Positions 47,201 to 59,370 of a DNA stretch of 64,000 nucleotides are shown here, in pieces; position 1 is the stretch's first letter; every line of letters begins with the position of its first letter. The stretch lies in assembly GCF_964355755.1 (NCBI RefSeq), contig NC_092680.1, positions 17,523,001 through 17,587,000 of the forward strand, written 5' to 3'. The notes under the pieces are model-generated. The model did no database searches. It was given only the letters and a program-made list of their open reading frames with translations, and was not told the origin of the DNA. The DNA comes from Antedon mediterranea (lineage: Eukaryota; Echinodermata; Crinoidea; Comatulida; Antedonidae). Made by a program: the position numbers and the translations under genes.

Positions 47201-48215
47201 AGTGAGTTAGGCAGAAAAAAAAATTATGTCTTAGACACTTTTGTTATGAGGCTGTCGATATCATCTATATACAAAAAATGCTACCTTTAAGTAACAAAAT
47301 TTAATAGCATCAGCTCTTGAGATTAAAATTAACACTGATGAATTTAGAAAAGGAAAGTAGCAATAAAAGAGAAAGAATTTGTAACAAATGGGTTAAAAAA
47401 TATACTATAAAAATGTATTTCTTATTTTATTAAAAAAATCATGAGTCTCCTCTCTTTAATTGCCTAAGTCACACAGCTGACTTAGGCAGAAACACAAAAA
47501 ACGATCTGAGCATGTGCAAATGTATATAAAAGCACTCAGATAATGTACAGAGGGCAGTATAAAGATATAAGTAGTGAGTTAGGCAGATCATAAGTCAGCT
47601 CTTCTTAATTGCCTAAGTCACACATCTGACTTAGGCAGAAACACAAAAAATGTAGTATATTGATATAAGCAGTGAGTTAGGCAGAAAAACAAAACAAAAA
47701 TTATGACTTAGACACTTTTGTTATGAGGCTGTCGATATCATCTGTATACAAAAAATGCTACCTTTAAGTAACAAAATTTAATAGCATCAGCTCTTCAGAT
47801 TAAAATTAATACTGAAGATTTTAGAAAAGGAAAGTAGCAATAAAAGAGAAAGAATTTGTAACAAATGGGTTAAAAATGTATTTCTTATTTTATTTAAAAA
47901 ATCATCAGTTCCCTCTCCTTAATTGCCTAAATCACACAGCTGACTTAGGCAGAAACACAAAAAACGATCTGAGCATGTGCAAATGTATATAAAAGCACTC
48001 TGATAATGTACAGAGGGCAGTATAATGATATAAGCAGTGAGTTAGGCAGATCAGAAGTCAGCTCTCCTTAATTGCCTAAGTCACACAGCTGACTTGGGTA
48101 GAAACACAACAAATATAGTAGGCCTATATATAAGCAGTGAGTTAGGCAGAAAAAAAAAATTATGACTTAGACACTTTTGTTATGAGGCTGTCGATATCAT
48201 CTATATACAAACAAG
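44255..48215. repeat. Satellite block: ~480-570-bp units made of ~100-bp subrepeats with hairpins
   Basis: The marker TACTATAAAAATGTATTTC recurs near 44260, 44812, 46348 and 47400, with variants near 45779, 46833 and 47876. Each unit has two or three ~100-bp subrepeats (ATATAAGCAGTGAGTTAGGC ... GACTTAGGCAGAAACAC) and a shared tail (GAGGCTGTCGATATCATCTA ... AAAGAGAAAGAATTTGTAAC). Every subrepeat carries an inverted repeat TGCCTAAGTCA-CACAGC-TGACTTAGGCA, often with one mismatch (TTGGGC). No coding content of its own. Confidence 0.93.
45325..45728 (-). pseudogene. LINE 3' end inserted in the satellite
   Basis: On the minus strand the frame encodes RWNSKGNTFHNSVFVSFPRLWEQIPNDIKDSQ, then SIFKAALTKHY, the C-terminal signature of CR1/L2-like ORF2, and the element ends in an ATT-repeat tail (45335-45355 on the plus strand). 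The satellite sequence GATGATTTTA resumes on the other side as TTTAGAAAAGG, so the insertion came after the satellite was amplified. Confidence 0.8.
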
Positions 48216-48224
48216 GCCAAGAGC

Positions 48225-48320
48225 CATTAACTCGCGTGCTACAATGCATAGTGATACCGGACCGACAGACAGACCGACAGACCGACAGACAGACCGACCG
48301 ACATAGTGAACATTTTCATC
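48225..48320. repeat. GACA/GACC-type simple repeat
   Basis: CCGACAGACAGACCGACAG and similar runs, bordered by CTCGCGTGCTACAATGCATA. A common invertebrate low-complexity motif often found at transposon edges. The minus-strand frame through it is spurious. Confidence 0.7.
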
Positions 48321-48576
48321 AAAAACGTGCGAAAATTATCCAATTCGACCTGCTCGTATGACGTAATTTTAAGTCGAAATTGTTTAAAAGTTGGCAAAGT
48401 TATTAGAAAAGGCTGCAAAAACATAAATCACGCAAAAAAAGTATGTACTTAACGCTACATGCGCACCGCGCGCGTAAAAATTTGCGCGCGTATGGGAAGT
48501 TTTGACATGCTCAAAATGACAAGAAACGCGTAGAAAGTTGATTAAAAAATTAATTTTGCGCATTTTAAAATTTTGA

Positions 48577-49575
48577 ATGCCTTCAAAGTGGAAATACTTA
48601 CCGACTATGTATTTAAATAATATCGAACCTCTAGATGTCCTTGAAAATATGTCTCACTATAATATAAAATGTTGTAAAGATGTACCTAGTTTTTATCTAG
48701 ATGTATTAAATGCATTAACTAAATATAATGAAAGTGTATTCAAATGGCCATCATGCTATGATGAAATATTAGAACAAAACATTTGGGGAAATACATTTAT
48801 AAGTTATAACAGCCTATCACTACTGTATAGAAACTGGATCAGATCCGGTATTAGAAAAATAAAAGATATTGTTTTTGGTAATAGATTCATTAATTCGAAT
48901 ATGTTACTTGAAATTCTAATTTCAAAATCAAATTGGATAGCAGAATTTCACACATTACTACAAGCCATTCCACAAGAATGGAAAGACGTTATTAAGTCAA
49001 ATAATGAAAATACAATACAGGACAAGATTCAGTCTGCTACTAAATTATGTAAAATGACAAGTAAGCAAATGTATAACTGTTTTATTAGAAAAAAGGGTAT
49101 AGAACCAAAATGTCAAATAAAATGGCAGTTGTATTTTAATACTACAATTGATTGGAAATTAACCTGGGAGCGTAAAATAAAATTAATGAAGGAAAACAAG
49201 CTCAAACAAATTAACTTTAAGTTACTACATAGGATTGTGCCAACTAGAAATAGGTTATGTATATGGAAAATTGTAAACATAAACAAATGTCCACAATGCG
49301 ACTGTGTTGAAGATGATGCACATTTATTTTTTGAATGTGCAGAAGCAAATCATTTGTGGCTTTACATAAATGAGCATACAATAACTAAATTCAATATCGA
49401 GGCAAATTTAAAAAATATAATACTTGGCACTGGAAATACATATGTAGATCATGTGTTTTCAATTGGTTTGCTAAGCATATACAAAGCTAATGTATTAAAA
49501 CAACTAAATAAATGGAAATATGCCTTACTTCATCATCTCTTTATAAATGAAAAAAAATTAAGAATATACATATAA
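48577..49575 (+). pseudogene. Tx1/L1-like LINE ORF2 C-terminal third
   Basis: A 332-codon frame ends at 49575. It has the features of the post-RT part of Tx1/L1-type LINE proteins: NTTIDWKLTWERKIKL, then INFKLLHRIVPTRNRL, then a zf-RVT zinc motif CPQCDCVEDDAHLFFEC (Cys-x2-Cys ... His ... Cys). The RT and endonuclease domains are missing, so the copy is 5'-truncated although this portion is open without a stop. AT-rich 3' UTR follows to about 49690. Confidence 0.85.
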
Positions 49576-49696
49576 TCAATGCTATAAACAACAATTATGT
49601 ATAAAAATAATGAAACCTATTACTTACCTGAAAAATTGTATAAATAAAAAAATGAATGTTCTTTTTGAAACAGTATTCATAAGGTATAATATTATA

Positions 49697-50048
49697 AAGG
49701 AAGTGTAGTTTATTCTGTGGATCACCATTTTCTGCTCAAGGACAATTATACGTATAGTGATTCCAATTTAAATGCTAAACATTTTGTATAGCCTATTTGT
49801 GAAGAAAAGCAAGTCACTTTAATAATGTTCACTGATCCATTATGATTCTATATTATTACGATTGTGTAATTTCAATAACAAATATGTTGGATTAGAATTG
49901 GGAATTGTTAGTATTTTTATGTTAATATACTTTTTACGTTTGGAATTTTACTGAATAAAGGATTCTAAACACCTTGAGGCAGTAACAGTGACATTGGAAT
50001 CAACCCCGATTGCGTGTTTGTTATACAAAATAATTAATATAAACTTAC
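49697..50048. repeat. Segmental duplication C, partner of 51421-51762
   Basis: It shares GGAAGTGTAGTTTATTCTG, TTGGATTAGAATTGG and CAACCCCGATTGCGTG in order with 51421-51762. Its first ~157 bp also match 44093-44253. Confidence 0.85.
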
Positions 50049-50214
50049 GTTGCATTTCATTGCAGAAAATGTATGTAACACACTGTTACATTGAATGAGG
50101 GTTGTGTGTTGGTGTGCGCCACTAGATTACTTGGGGACATTATTTTATATCATAAAACCGTACAGGGCGATACCGGGCGTAGATTAGTATGACCGACTAC
50201 TCAAGTATACACTA

Positions 50215-50990
50215 GATCCCAAACAGAACCCATTAGTCAACTCTGCGCATGTTTATTATGCTATAGTCACCATTTATGTCAAATATGGTTATGCTAGCAC
50301 AATTGACAGGCGCAGAACCCATTATTCGACTCTGCGCATGTTTATTATGCAATAGTAACCATTTATGTCAAAACTGGTTACTATAGTACAATTGACATGC
50401 GCAGAGTCAAATAATGGCTTCTGCGCATATCAATTGTGCTATATTTATGTCAAATATGGTTATGATAGCACAATTGACATGCGCAGAACCCATTTTTCGT
50501 CTCTGCGCATGTTTATTATGCAATAGTAACCATTTATGTCAAAAATAAAAGGGTCGAAAATAGGCCATTTTTCGAAAACTTTCCTGTACTATAGTACAGG
50601 GATTTTTTCCAAAAAATGGCCAATTTTTGACCTTTTTATTTTTCGATAAAACTGGTTACTATAGCACAATTAGCATGCGCAGAACCCATTAGTCGACTCT
50701 GCGCATGTTTATTATGCTATTGTAACCATCTAGTCAAAACTGGTTACTATAGCACATTTGACATGCGCTGAGTCGAATAATAGGTTCTGCGCATGTTTAT
50801 TATGCTATAGTAACCATTTATGTCAAAACTGGTTGCTATAGCACAATTGACATGCGCAAAACCCATTATTAGTCTCTGCGCATGTTTATTATGCAATAGT
50901 AATCATTTATGTCAAAAAATAAAAGGGTCGAAAATAGGCCATTTTTCGAAAATTTCCCTGTACTAATGGTACTGGGATTTTTTCCAAAAA
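50215..50990. repeat. Array of palindromic CTCTGCGCATG units
   Basis: About seven alternating copies of CTCTGCGCATGTTTATTATG and its complement-like partner GCACAATTGACATGCGCAGA occur, giving a series of potential hairpins. Two units contain an extra palindrome (GAAAATAGGCCATTTTTCG ... with a CTGTACTATAGTACAGG centre) at 50540-50650 and 50925-50985, the second truncated. Confidence 0.85.
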
Positions 50991-50992
50991 TT

Positions 50993-51765
50993 GGAACAAT
51001 GTTTTATTAGAATAGATAATAATAATAATAAATTTATTGACAAACACTTTTGGATCAGTGGCAACGCACTCATTAGTGCAACAATGCAAATAAGCTCTTA
51101 TTTAATTCAGATCTTTTTTCTCAGGCAACTTCAAGAAAATGTTTACAATATTTGTAAAATGCTGCCAAGACAGCTTTACTAAGATCCATTTTAATGTCCC
51201 CTCCTAAAACTAAAATTGTTTTTTCATTAACATTAGCATGTTATGAACAATTTAAAGTCATGTATCTGATTTGTTGTATCGGTTTTCATTAAAAAAATAT
51301 TTTACCAAGCTTCAATGAAGATCATGTAATACATTATATTTTAGTCACATGTTTCTTATTTTTTATTTTATTTTTATTTTTTGGACGTTAAAATGTTGCA
51401 AATAATAAACGATACCCAATAAGGAAGTGTAGTTTATTCTGTGGATCACCATTTTCTGCTTAAGAACAATTATACGTATAGTGAATCCAATTTAAATGCT
51501 ATATGGCCTATTTGTGAAGAAAAGCAAGTCACTTTAATAAAGTTCACTGATCCATTATGATTCTATACTATTACGATTGTGTAATTTCAATAACAAATAT
51601 GTTGGATTAGAATTGGAAATTGTTAGTATATTTATGTTTTGGAATTCACGTTTGGAATTTCACTGAATAAAGGATTTTAATCACCTTGAGGCAGTAACAG
51701 TGACATTGGAATCAACCCCGATTGCGTGTTTGTTATACAAAATAATTAATATAAACTTACGGATT
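50993..51765. repeat. Segmental duplication B, uninterrupted version
   Basis: Its left part matches 43539-44253 and its right part matches 49697-50048 without interruption. It therefore looks like the form that existed before the satellite and LINE block separated A and C. Confidence 0.8.
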
Positions 51766-53072
51766 ATATTATAATGAATAATTTATGCTTAGAAGGAACT
51801 CTTTGTGCGCATTGATTCTCACCCAAATTATTGCAGTTTGATGGTGAAAATATTCGCGATAAGAAAGCTGTAGATCTAGGACCTAAAATCTACGAAAGGA
51901 CATTGCTATTTGCACGGATGGCGACGCACGCAACGCGAAAATCTTTGCCGTCGTTGAGGTAATGGAGTTAAAGAATGTTAAACAATATGTTCTATCTTTT
52001 TTTTCTTTCTCTTAAGCAATAAACATTTTTATATACACCGTATTTGGATTACTTTAACAGTATTTTTAAAATTGACGTAGAACACCTATGACTGGTAAAA
52101 CCAAACAAAACATTAAAATGAAAGATGTTTAAAAGTTACCTTATCAGTTTAGTTCGTTTCACTAACAGCCTTTTCAGAAGAATGACATTCTGCCACTAAA
52201 CAGATTGACCTCTAGAAGGCCAATACTGTTCATACTGCTCCTTTTCTGTTCATAATAGGTTAAATTCTGTCCATAATAGGGACTAGAGGGCGATGTTGTT
52301 TGTCCATAATTCATAATTTCATAATTCATAATTTCATAATTCATAATTGGCTGTCCAAAATAGGTGACTTTTTGTCCACAGTAGGGGATTTTATTGGAGT
52401 AGTGCGCCATCAATTGTGTTGTCCATAATAGGTGATTTTTTTGGCGTACTCGTACGCACGTAGTTTATTTCGCGAGTAGAAGTAATAGGTAATACTAATT
52501 TGCTTTCTCTTCAGACTTCGAGGCTACCTAGAGCCCTAGGCTAGTAGTAGGGCCTATCCTAGTCCTGTTAGTTAGGCTACCTTTATAGGCCTACTACTAC
52601 TAGCCTAGGCATAGAGTTCATTTGTTATTGTCCACTAATAAAATCTGAGTTTTTTTTTCTAGGCCTACCTTACAGCAGGGTACAGTACCTCCCTGCCACA
52701 GACAGTAGGAATACAAATGACATGGGCTCCATATTAGATAGATAGGTTTCCTACTACAAACAAGCGGGATCTACTTTTTCTCATTCTCACAGACTTACTC
52801 ATCATTATCGTTTCAAATTAATTAATTACAATTTCAGTATATCACCGGGCGGTTTAGAATTAATGTTCTTTGCCTGATGTGTTTATATATATATATAAGT
52901 ATATCTTCGGAGATCCCGCTTAGCTTCGTGAATAAAAATACTGAATAGATGAGGGCGTATCAATTTGATCTCTGGTGCGCGTGCGTACAATTGAGGACTA
53001 GAGTGCTGTTCCGTCTTACCACACCGAGAATATTAAAGAGTCGCTATCCAAATGAGTTTGAACAATACCATG
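51766..53072. other. Intergenic sequence, short tandem repeats only
   Basis: No supportable gene. Features seen are about three units of CATAATTCATAATTT at 52305-52345, repeated TCCATAATAGG pieces (52240-52440), and a TAGGCCTA/CTAGGC-rich stretch at 52530-52690 like that at the window start. Confidence 0.5.
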
Positions 53073-53156
53073 AAAGCCCCAGTGGTCTAATGATTAGGAC
53101 AACTGCATATCAAGTATCAAGCAGGCGGTCCGAGTTCGAGTCTCGGTTGGGCGACT
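53073..53156 (+). repeat. tRNA-like SINE head
   Basis: GTGGTCTAATGATTAGGAC is a good A-box region and GTCCGAGTTCGAGTCTCGG a good T arm. The anticodon arm CTGC...GCAG encloses a 14-base loop, too long for a normal tRNA, so a SINE or tRNA pseudogene is likelier. It runs into the TA microsatellite. Confidence 0.55.
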
Positions 53157-53168
53157 TATTCTTATTCT

Positions 53169-53169
<1 letters not shown>

Positions 53170-53262
<93 letters not shown>
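53170..53262. repeat. TA dinucleotide microsatellite, about 46 units
   Basis: Uninterrupted TATATA sequence between the tRNA-like head and the hammerhead-bearing repeat. The poly-Ile-Tyr reading frame through it is an artefact. Confidence 0.97.
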
Positions 53263-53263
<1 letters not shown>

Positions 53264-53267
<4 letters not shown>

Positions 53268-53412
53268 ACAATGCTGTGGGTATCAGTGGCTGGATCTCAA
53301 TGGAGATACAAAATAAAAGCGAAAAGCTAAATCAAAACGAGAAGTAAAACAGCCAGAAAAGTTAGCAGAGCTTTCGGGCAACACTAGCCCTTCATCTGCA
53401 GTGCAAGTGAAA
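53264..53412 (-). ncRNA. Dispersed repeat with hammerhead-like motif, copy 1 (core altered)
   Basis: On the minus strand the right part reads GCAGATGA, then a GGGC/GCCC stem with TAGTGTT loop, then GAAA, then GCTCTGC and TAAC. This matches a hammerhead core except that CTGATGA is CAGATGA here. The rest (TTTTGATTTAGCTTTTCGC, GATCCAGCCACTGATACCC) matches 60476-60640. Confidence 0.5.
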
Positions 53413-54213
53413 CAAATATATATATACCCATAAATCTATATTTGAAGCTGACATCATAAATTTCAGTCTGCGCGAATGTTTCTTTATCGGTTTCAAAATC
53501 AGGAACTTCTTGCATTTCTGTCAAGTGCAAAATCCATCTCTCATAATTACAAGTAAACGATTAGAAATTTTATTCCCGGAACCCAATTTTAAGAAGAGCC
53601 CAAAAACATATTACCCAATAATAATAATTTTGTTTGTTCGAGTTCAATAAATAAAGAAGGTTCACTTTTTGTATGTGGCCTATATACAGTATTGTTACAT
53701 AACATAATTAGCGATGCAGACAACAACACATACTCAATTAAAAAAAACATTTTTTGTTTCATTATCAGGGTTATAGATTATAATTTATTAACACGTGGTA
53801 AAAACTGCTATATAAACATTGTATAGTACTACCAAGATACATTACAGTCTCTATAATTATGGAACTTACTTAACATTAATGAAAATAATACTTTATTTAG
53901 TAGTTACTTATTGTCTTAACATTGTATAAGTTTATTTTATTATTAACTATGTTTTGGTTTCAATAACAAGGTATTTTTAAATTTCTGCGATGTTCAAACT
54001 ATATTACTCATTATCATGATTGTCAGGGAATGTCATGTGCGATGAACCGAGTAAGAACACAATGTAACGTTTATTTCTATGTAAGCCTTATATTATAACA
54101 AATAAATATTCAAAAACCACTTATTTAATCACATATTGTATACAATGTACTGACCGCATAAACAGTAGTTATAGGTACCAGCTAATTGTAGACATTAACT
54201 TCTCAAATCTTGA
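53413..54213. other. Intergenic sequence, nothing identified
   Basis: AT-rich sequence 3' of gene copy 4. I see no coding frame, RNA gene or element with support. Confidence 0.4.
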
Positions 54214-57200
54214 CTAGGTGGTTATCCGTCTACTGCATGTGAAACTGAACTGCAAAATTAAAGAATTTTAAAACCAAATTAAGTTATGGTTAAAATAGAG
54301 TATTGATTGTTGTGCGAACTTGACGAAATATTCCCGGAAAACCGCTTGTAGAAGTACAAGTACAAGTCTGTGCGTAATTGTTATTTCCATTACAAAAGTA
54401 TTGCACTTACATCGTACGTTGCAATTATGTTAAGTGGAGAGAAAATGTCACTAAGACCAAAAATATTACTGTTTTCTACCAACATTTCCATTTACCTAAG
54501 GCTGAAGCCTACACAGTAACAACATTATGAAATGTATAATATGTATGTTTTTATTTAACAAACACAGACTCCTATCAGTAGGTCTATTAGTTCTTAAACA
54601 ATTCGAATTACAAAAGAAAAACAAATGTGCACAGAATTGAAATAAATGCAATTACCTCTCGTTCCCGATAAACCTTGTGGTATTCATCCACTCTGTATTC
54701 ATTCAATGCATAAGCATCTTTGCTTATTCCGACAAGATTCACCAAACACATCGTTCCATTCAATGAACTACATCTTTCACACACTGGACCACAAAGATAC
54801 TGATCACGAAAGTAATCCGGGTTAAACGTCTGTAAGATTATTTCTTCAACCGAAGTAAGAATTGTCTGTAAGATATTTACTGACTGACTCGGGACTTCTT
54901 TCGAAACTGAAAGTTTGATGAGATTTCTATCGTATAAGAAAATACTATCGGAAGAAACTGTGTCAGTATTTATTTGGAAAAAACATGTTTCACTTGCTCT
55001 GAACCGTGCACAGTTATAATAAATATTATTCCAATCAAACACATTGCAGCATTTTGCAATAAGTCGAAGAAATACAAATTCCAGTAACATTTCACCAAAA
55101 TCGAAATAAAATATATCAGAAGTATGATCAACATGATCAAGTTCACGTTGTTTTAACTCAATTTTTGGTAATTTGCAAGGAAGACAAAATGTTCCAACTT
55201 GATCAACTTGATTAGTTATTGTAAGTGGAAACATCAACTGTGTTCCTACCAAGTACCGAATCACATAAGGATACACTCTCCAAATTCCTTTCATTCGGCA
55301 AATGTGTTCTAAAAGTCTACTGTCTACAATTCCTGTTTCCAGCAATCTCTGCCAAAGATCAGATACGAGTCTGTTTCTGTTGTGTGGTTCTGGTACATTC
55401 ACTAATAATTTCAGAATATCTATTAATACCCGAGGATCACAAACAACATAATTCTGAAGTAGTTCATCAACTTCATTGTATATAATGTCTCCGGATTTAT
55501 CAAAAAAATTCAGAATTTCGCGCACCTCATATTCCATAAAGATTTTTCTTGTTAACTTTAATTCATTTACAATATCGTTTACACTCACAATAATACACTG
55601 TCTATGTCGAAATCCATTTAAAGTGTTTTTAAATAATAAGTATTTTACAGAAAACATTTCGCAAAAATATTTCAATCTTGTTACTTCATTATATATCCTT
55701 TCTCGTAAGATGTTAAGCTCATTGTCAACATTAAATGCGTTTTCAATAAAAAAGCAAAGTCGTCCACTTGGATGAAAAGCAAGTAATCTTGAAAACCTTT
55801 TGTAAAGATGTGCATTTACAAATCTCTCAAAGGTGGAAAACGCATTTCCATCACGTACACTTTCTCTTCTTGTTCCTACAAGAAACACTACAACATTCTC
55901 AATATCAACATGCATAGCAATAGATTGTAACCAGAATTGAAGCCGTTTAATATGTCTATCAGGATTAGAAATCGCTGCTACAGCATTGAAAACAACCAAG
56001 TATACGCCTTGCTTTGGCATAAACAGATGGTGTGTATTATAGTACATTTCTTGTCCTGCAAAATCCCATAAACTTAGCCTGGCGTCAATGTAACATTCGT
56101 TTCGTAGATCTGCTTTCATTGATTTTCTAATATGCACTACTGTTATTGATGACGTAGTTTTTACTTTCATGTAAGAATGCCACTCGTAGATAATAAAACC
56201 CAAAATCGGTGCAGCAAATGACAACATTTTAAGCAAATATTTAGAAAAGTCTTTCTCTACGTTAGTTAGATGGTCAAAATTGTCAAATTTCCAACCACAC
56301 ATTCTGCCAATATAAATCCCAGCAATAAACCCAATAACCTTTTTAAAAAGGTAGTGTTCAGGGAAATAGTCATACGCCACAAATTTCCTTCCTATAAAAA
56401 CTCCACAAATTATAAAAAACACCAATGAAATAAAGCAAAACAATGTAAATATGTCTACAAAATTATGGCTTCCCAAATATATTGCTGTTGTTATAAGCAT
56501 TACATTTAGTATAAATACAAGGACAAACTTTCTTCGACTAAGTGAAAATATTTTGGTATGCATACTTCTAAAAATAACTATTAAAATAACTGCAGCAATC
56601 ACAAACTCAATGTATATTATATTGTAAATGAATGATATTTTTTCTAAAAAACATCAGTAGAAATAATATTCTGTTTTGGATGTACCATGAGACAAAAAGC
56701 TAAACAAATACCAGTCCTACCACCTGCACTCATAAGCACACCAACAAGGAACGAACCCAACCCATACAAGCAAACGACCATAACAACAGTCATATAAAGC
56801 CATATATTTAACTCAACGACAGGTTGCTGAGCAAATGTTTCATTCAATTGTGTTGCACTGTCTATGAATACCATACATATTGCGTACCCACATCCAAAGC
56901 GATAGGCACTGTGAACACCAAAAATTCTTGAAAGATAAATAATGTATAACCATGCAACTGGTCCGAACCCGAAAGAAAGTCCACCAAACCAGAAAATTAC
57001 AGTCATAGGAATAAACTGAAACAGCAGGTAAGTTATGTCCTCAAATATTTTTCGGATCGAAACATTTACATCATTATCAGATTTATTTATTTATTATGTT
57101 TGCTCTGTTTAAGAACACGCGATACTGTCCACCACGCTGCTGAACTTTCATAATCTTCTAAAGGAGTGTTTGTTACCTCACACCATTTACTATTAACATC

Positions 57201-57479
57201 ACTGACTTTCGCCTGAACTGTGTTTGTTTCTATTCCGATTGTACTAGGCTCTTCTGGCCGAAAATCTTTGTCTTGAAAACGCCTGCAAGTCGACGTTTTT
57301 CCTGCACCATGATCACCCAGAATAAGAACCTTGGTTCTGTTAAATGGTACTTTTCCTCTTTCTTGAGCAGTTTTGTAAACTTCTTTAATCTCAGTATCGT
57401 CTGCTAAAACTCGCATATTAAAACTTCGCTTGAAAGACTCAGCACATCCTCTCAAGTAATTCAATTGGTTTTGCTCCAT
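54214..57479 (-). pseudogene. Split Roc-COR membrane GTPase, copy 4 (two frameshifts)
   Basis: The N-terminal part (57479-57087) has the intact P-loop GDHGAGKTST. It meets a stop in the linker, where a TTTA repeat (57082-57094) appears expanded: removing 8 bp would restore the frame. The membrane block runs from 57006 and is broken again near 56648 by a missing base relative to copy 2. After that, 56602-54656 is open and holds the later membrane segments, DFAGQE, VGTRRES and the full COR region. The donor follows REREx (exon edge 54656), and the last exon 54249-54214 codes only FSFTCSRRITT before a stop. Because both lesions are small and sit in or next to simple sequence, this may be a young pseudogene, a polymorphic null allele or an assembly error. 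It could still be a gene in other individuals. Confidence 0.8.
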
Positions 57480-57579
57480 CTCATTGGACTATCTCTAACT
57501 TGTCTGAGTAGCATCAAATCTTGTATTATATAAAATAATGTCAATATTAACATTAACAACTAAAAAGAAATTGATATTG

Positions 57580-57870
57580 AAATTACAAACTGGTTTGATA
57601 TTTGGTCAAGAAAAGTAAAAAATGAGAAAAACAAAAAATATGCACAACTTAATACAAATTACTTCTTAGAATTTTACCAACAAATTTACAATTATATAAA
57701 TGGAATATTAAGAACACAAAAAAATGTGAGTTATGTGATGTAACTGAGGATGAAAAGCACATGTTTTTCAAATGTAAAAGCAATATCTTATTATGGAAAA
57801 AAATCAATAAAATATTTAAAAAGTTAGATAATAGTAGCGGTTCTTTTGAAGTGTTTTGTTTTTGGGTCTG
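57580..57870 (+). pseudogene. Tx1/L1-like LINE zf-RVT remnant
   Basis: In the plus frame from 57654 the peptide reads KLLLRILPTNLQLYKW, then KKCELCDVTEDEKHMFFKC, matching the zf-RVT zinc motif of Tx1/L1-type LINEs (compare 48577-49575). WFDIWSRKVKNEKNKKYA lies just upstream in another frame, so at least one frameshift is present. It lies 100 bp upstream of copy 4. Confidence 0.75.
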
Positions 57871-58449
57871 AATGCAACATAAAAAATAAGTTATACTCAA
57901 TTGCTCTATTATAAAATAAAAATATTGCCAGAATTAAATAAGTCAGTCTGTAAAATCTCATGGATAATGTTTAAAAATATACTTACACAAGAGTATACCA
58001 TGAATGTATTTTATTAATTTTTTATTTTGAAGGTTACTGTAAATAAAGTAATTTGTACAAAAATGTAAAAAGAGCAAATAAAACAGAAAAAAAGAAAAAA
58101 ACAATAAAAAGAAGTGTAAAAAAAAATAGCATGGTAAATGCTATACTCTACAAGCAACTGGTTATTGAGTTGCCTTTGATTTTCCATATTTATTGATATT
58201 GTTTTCAGTTTATATGTAATGTAAATGTGTAAATGATATCTTGCAGAGTTTTTTTAAGATGTAAGGGAAAACTTTATGTCTATGAATGAAAATAGATAAT
58301 ATGCAAACATAATAAAATTGTTTATTTATGTTTTGAAATGAAATAAAGGTGAGTGAACCTCACAAAAGAGAAAAAAACAACAACTAATGTTATTAGTCAA
58401 ATTAGTTAACACTAGATGTTAACACAGTAATTTCAGCGTTAACGAACTG

Positions 58450-59370
58450 GCGATTTCAAATGTAGGCCTACTGTACGTACAGCAGGACTGTAATACATTG
58501 TCCTTGACAGAAACGAATAAATAGATACGATTATTTATGTAGTCAACTAAAATTAGCATCTTGGGAATTACTTCCGAAAAAGAAACTTGTCACACAAAAT
58601 TATTTTTGTGTGTGTTTTGTATGCAACATTAGAGATGGGGAAGAGGATGGTTACAAAGAGGACCAATTTTTAAATATATGCTTTATCCACTCAGTAACGA
58701 AATATTTTGTCAATTTGTATTGGCCTATAAATAATATACCAATACAGTAAAACATTTGGGATTTAATACTTTGTGTTAACATGTCACTACCATAGTCGAC
58801 TGAAATAGTAAAGTACGTGTAATGATACACCTCTACGATGTTTATATTTTTTTAAATTATTACCCAAAGGGCCAATAAATTTACCTACCTGTGTTAAAAC
58901 AAATAATTATACTAGGAGAGACTGAGACATCGGAATGTTCCATTCATCGGAAATCAAAACATTTGTATAAACGTATATCGGCCTGTCTTCAACATTATGA
59001 TTCTGTACTCGAGCCGTTCAACCGGTGTTCAGCTATTAAAACAATTATCGCAGAAGGGGAAGGAGATAGGTTAATGCGAAGCATCTTCGTATTATTGTGT
59101 GTGGGTATTTTTCAAGATGGACCATCCATCCATTGGGACAGTGTATACCACGATCGGAAAACACCCCTATTTGGGGCAAATCGTTGAACCTAAATTCATT
59201 TTAATTGTCAATAACTAATTATCTAACTCACTTTAATTAGTAAACAGAGTTACATCAGGTGGTTAAAATCAGTACCGAATGTACGAACCAACTTTATATA
59301 CCATCGAGTAAACATTCTAGAAGTAACGCGCGATTTACCGAATTTTGCCCTTACGTCAATGTATTTATAG
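58450..59370. repeat. Duplicated flanking block C (upstream of copy 4)
   Basis: This is colinear with blocks A (25141-25800) and B (26704-27985). It shares CATTATGATTCTGTACTCGA, GTGTATACCACGATCGG and TTTATATACCATCGAGTAAA, and lies 1-1.9 kb upstream of the copy 4 start. Confidence 0.7.

Noticed and set aside
52949-53263. 104-codon frame ending in poly Ile-Tyr
   Set aside because: It runs through a tRNA-like SINE head into a TA microsatellite.
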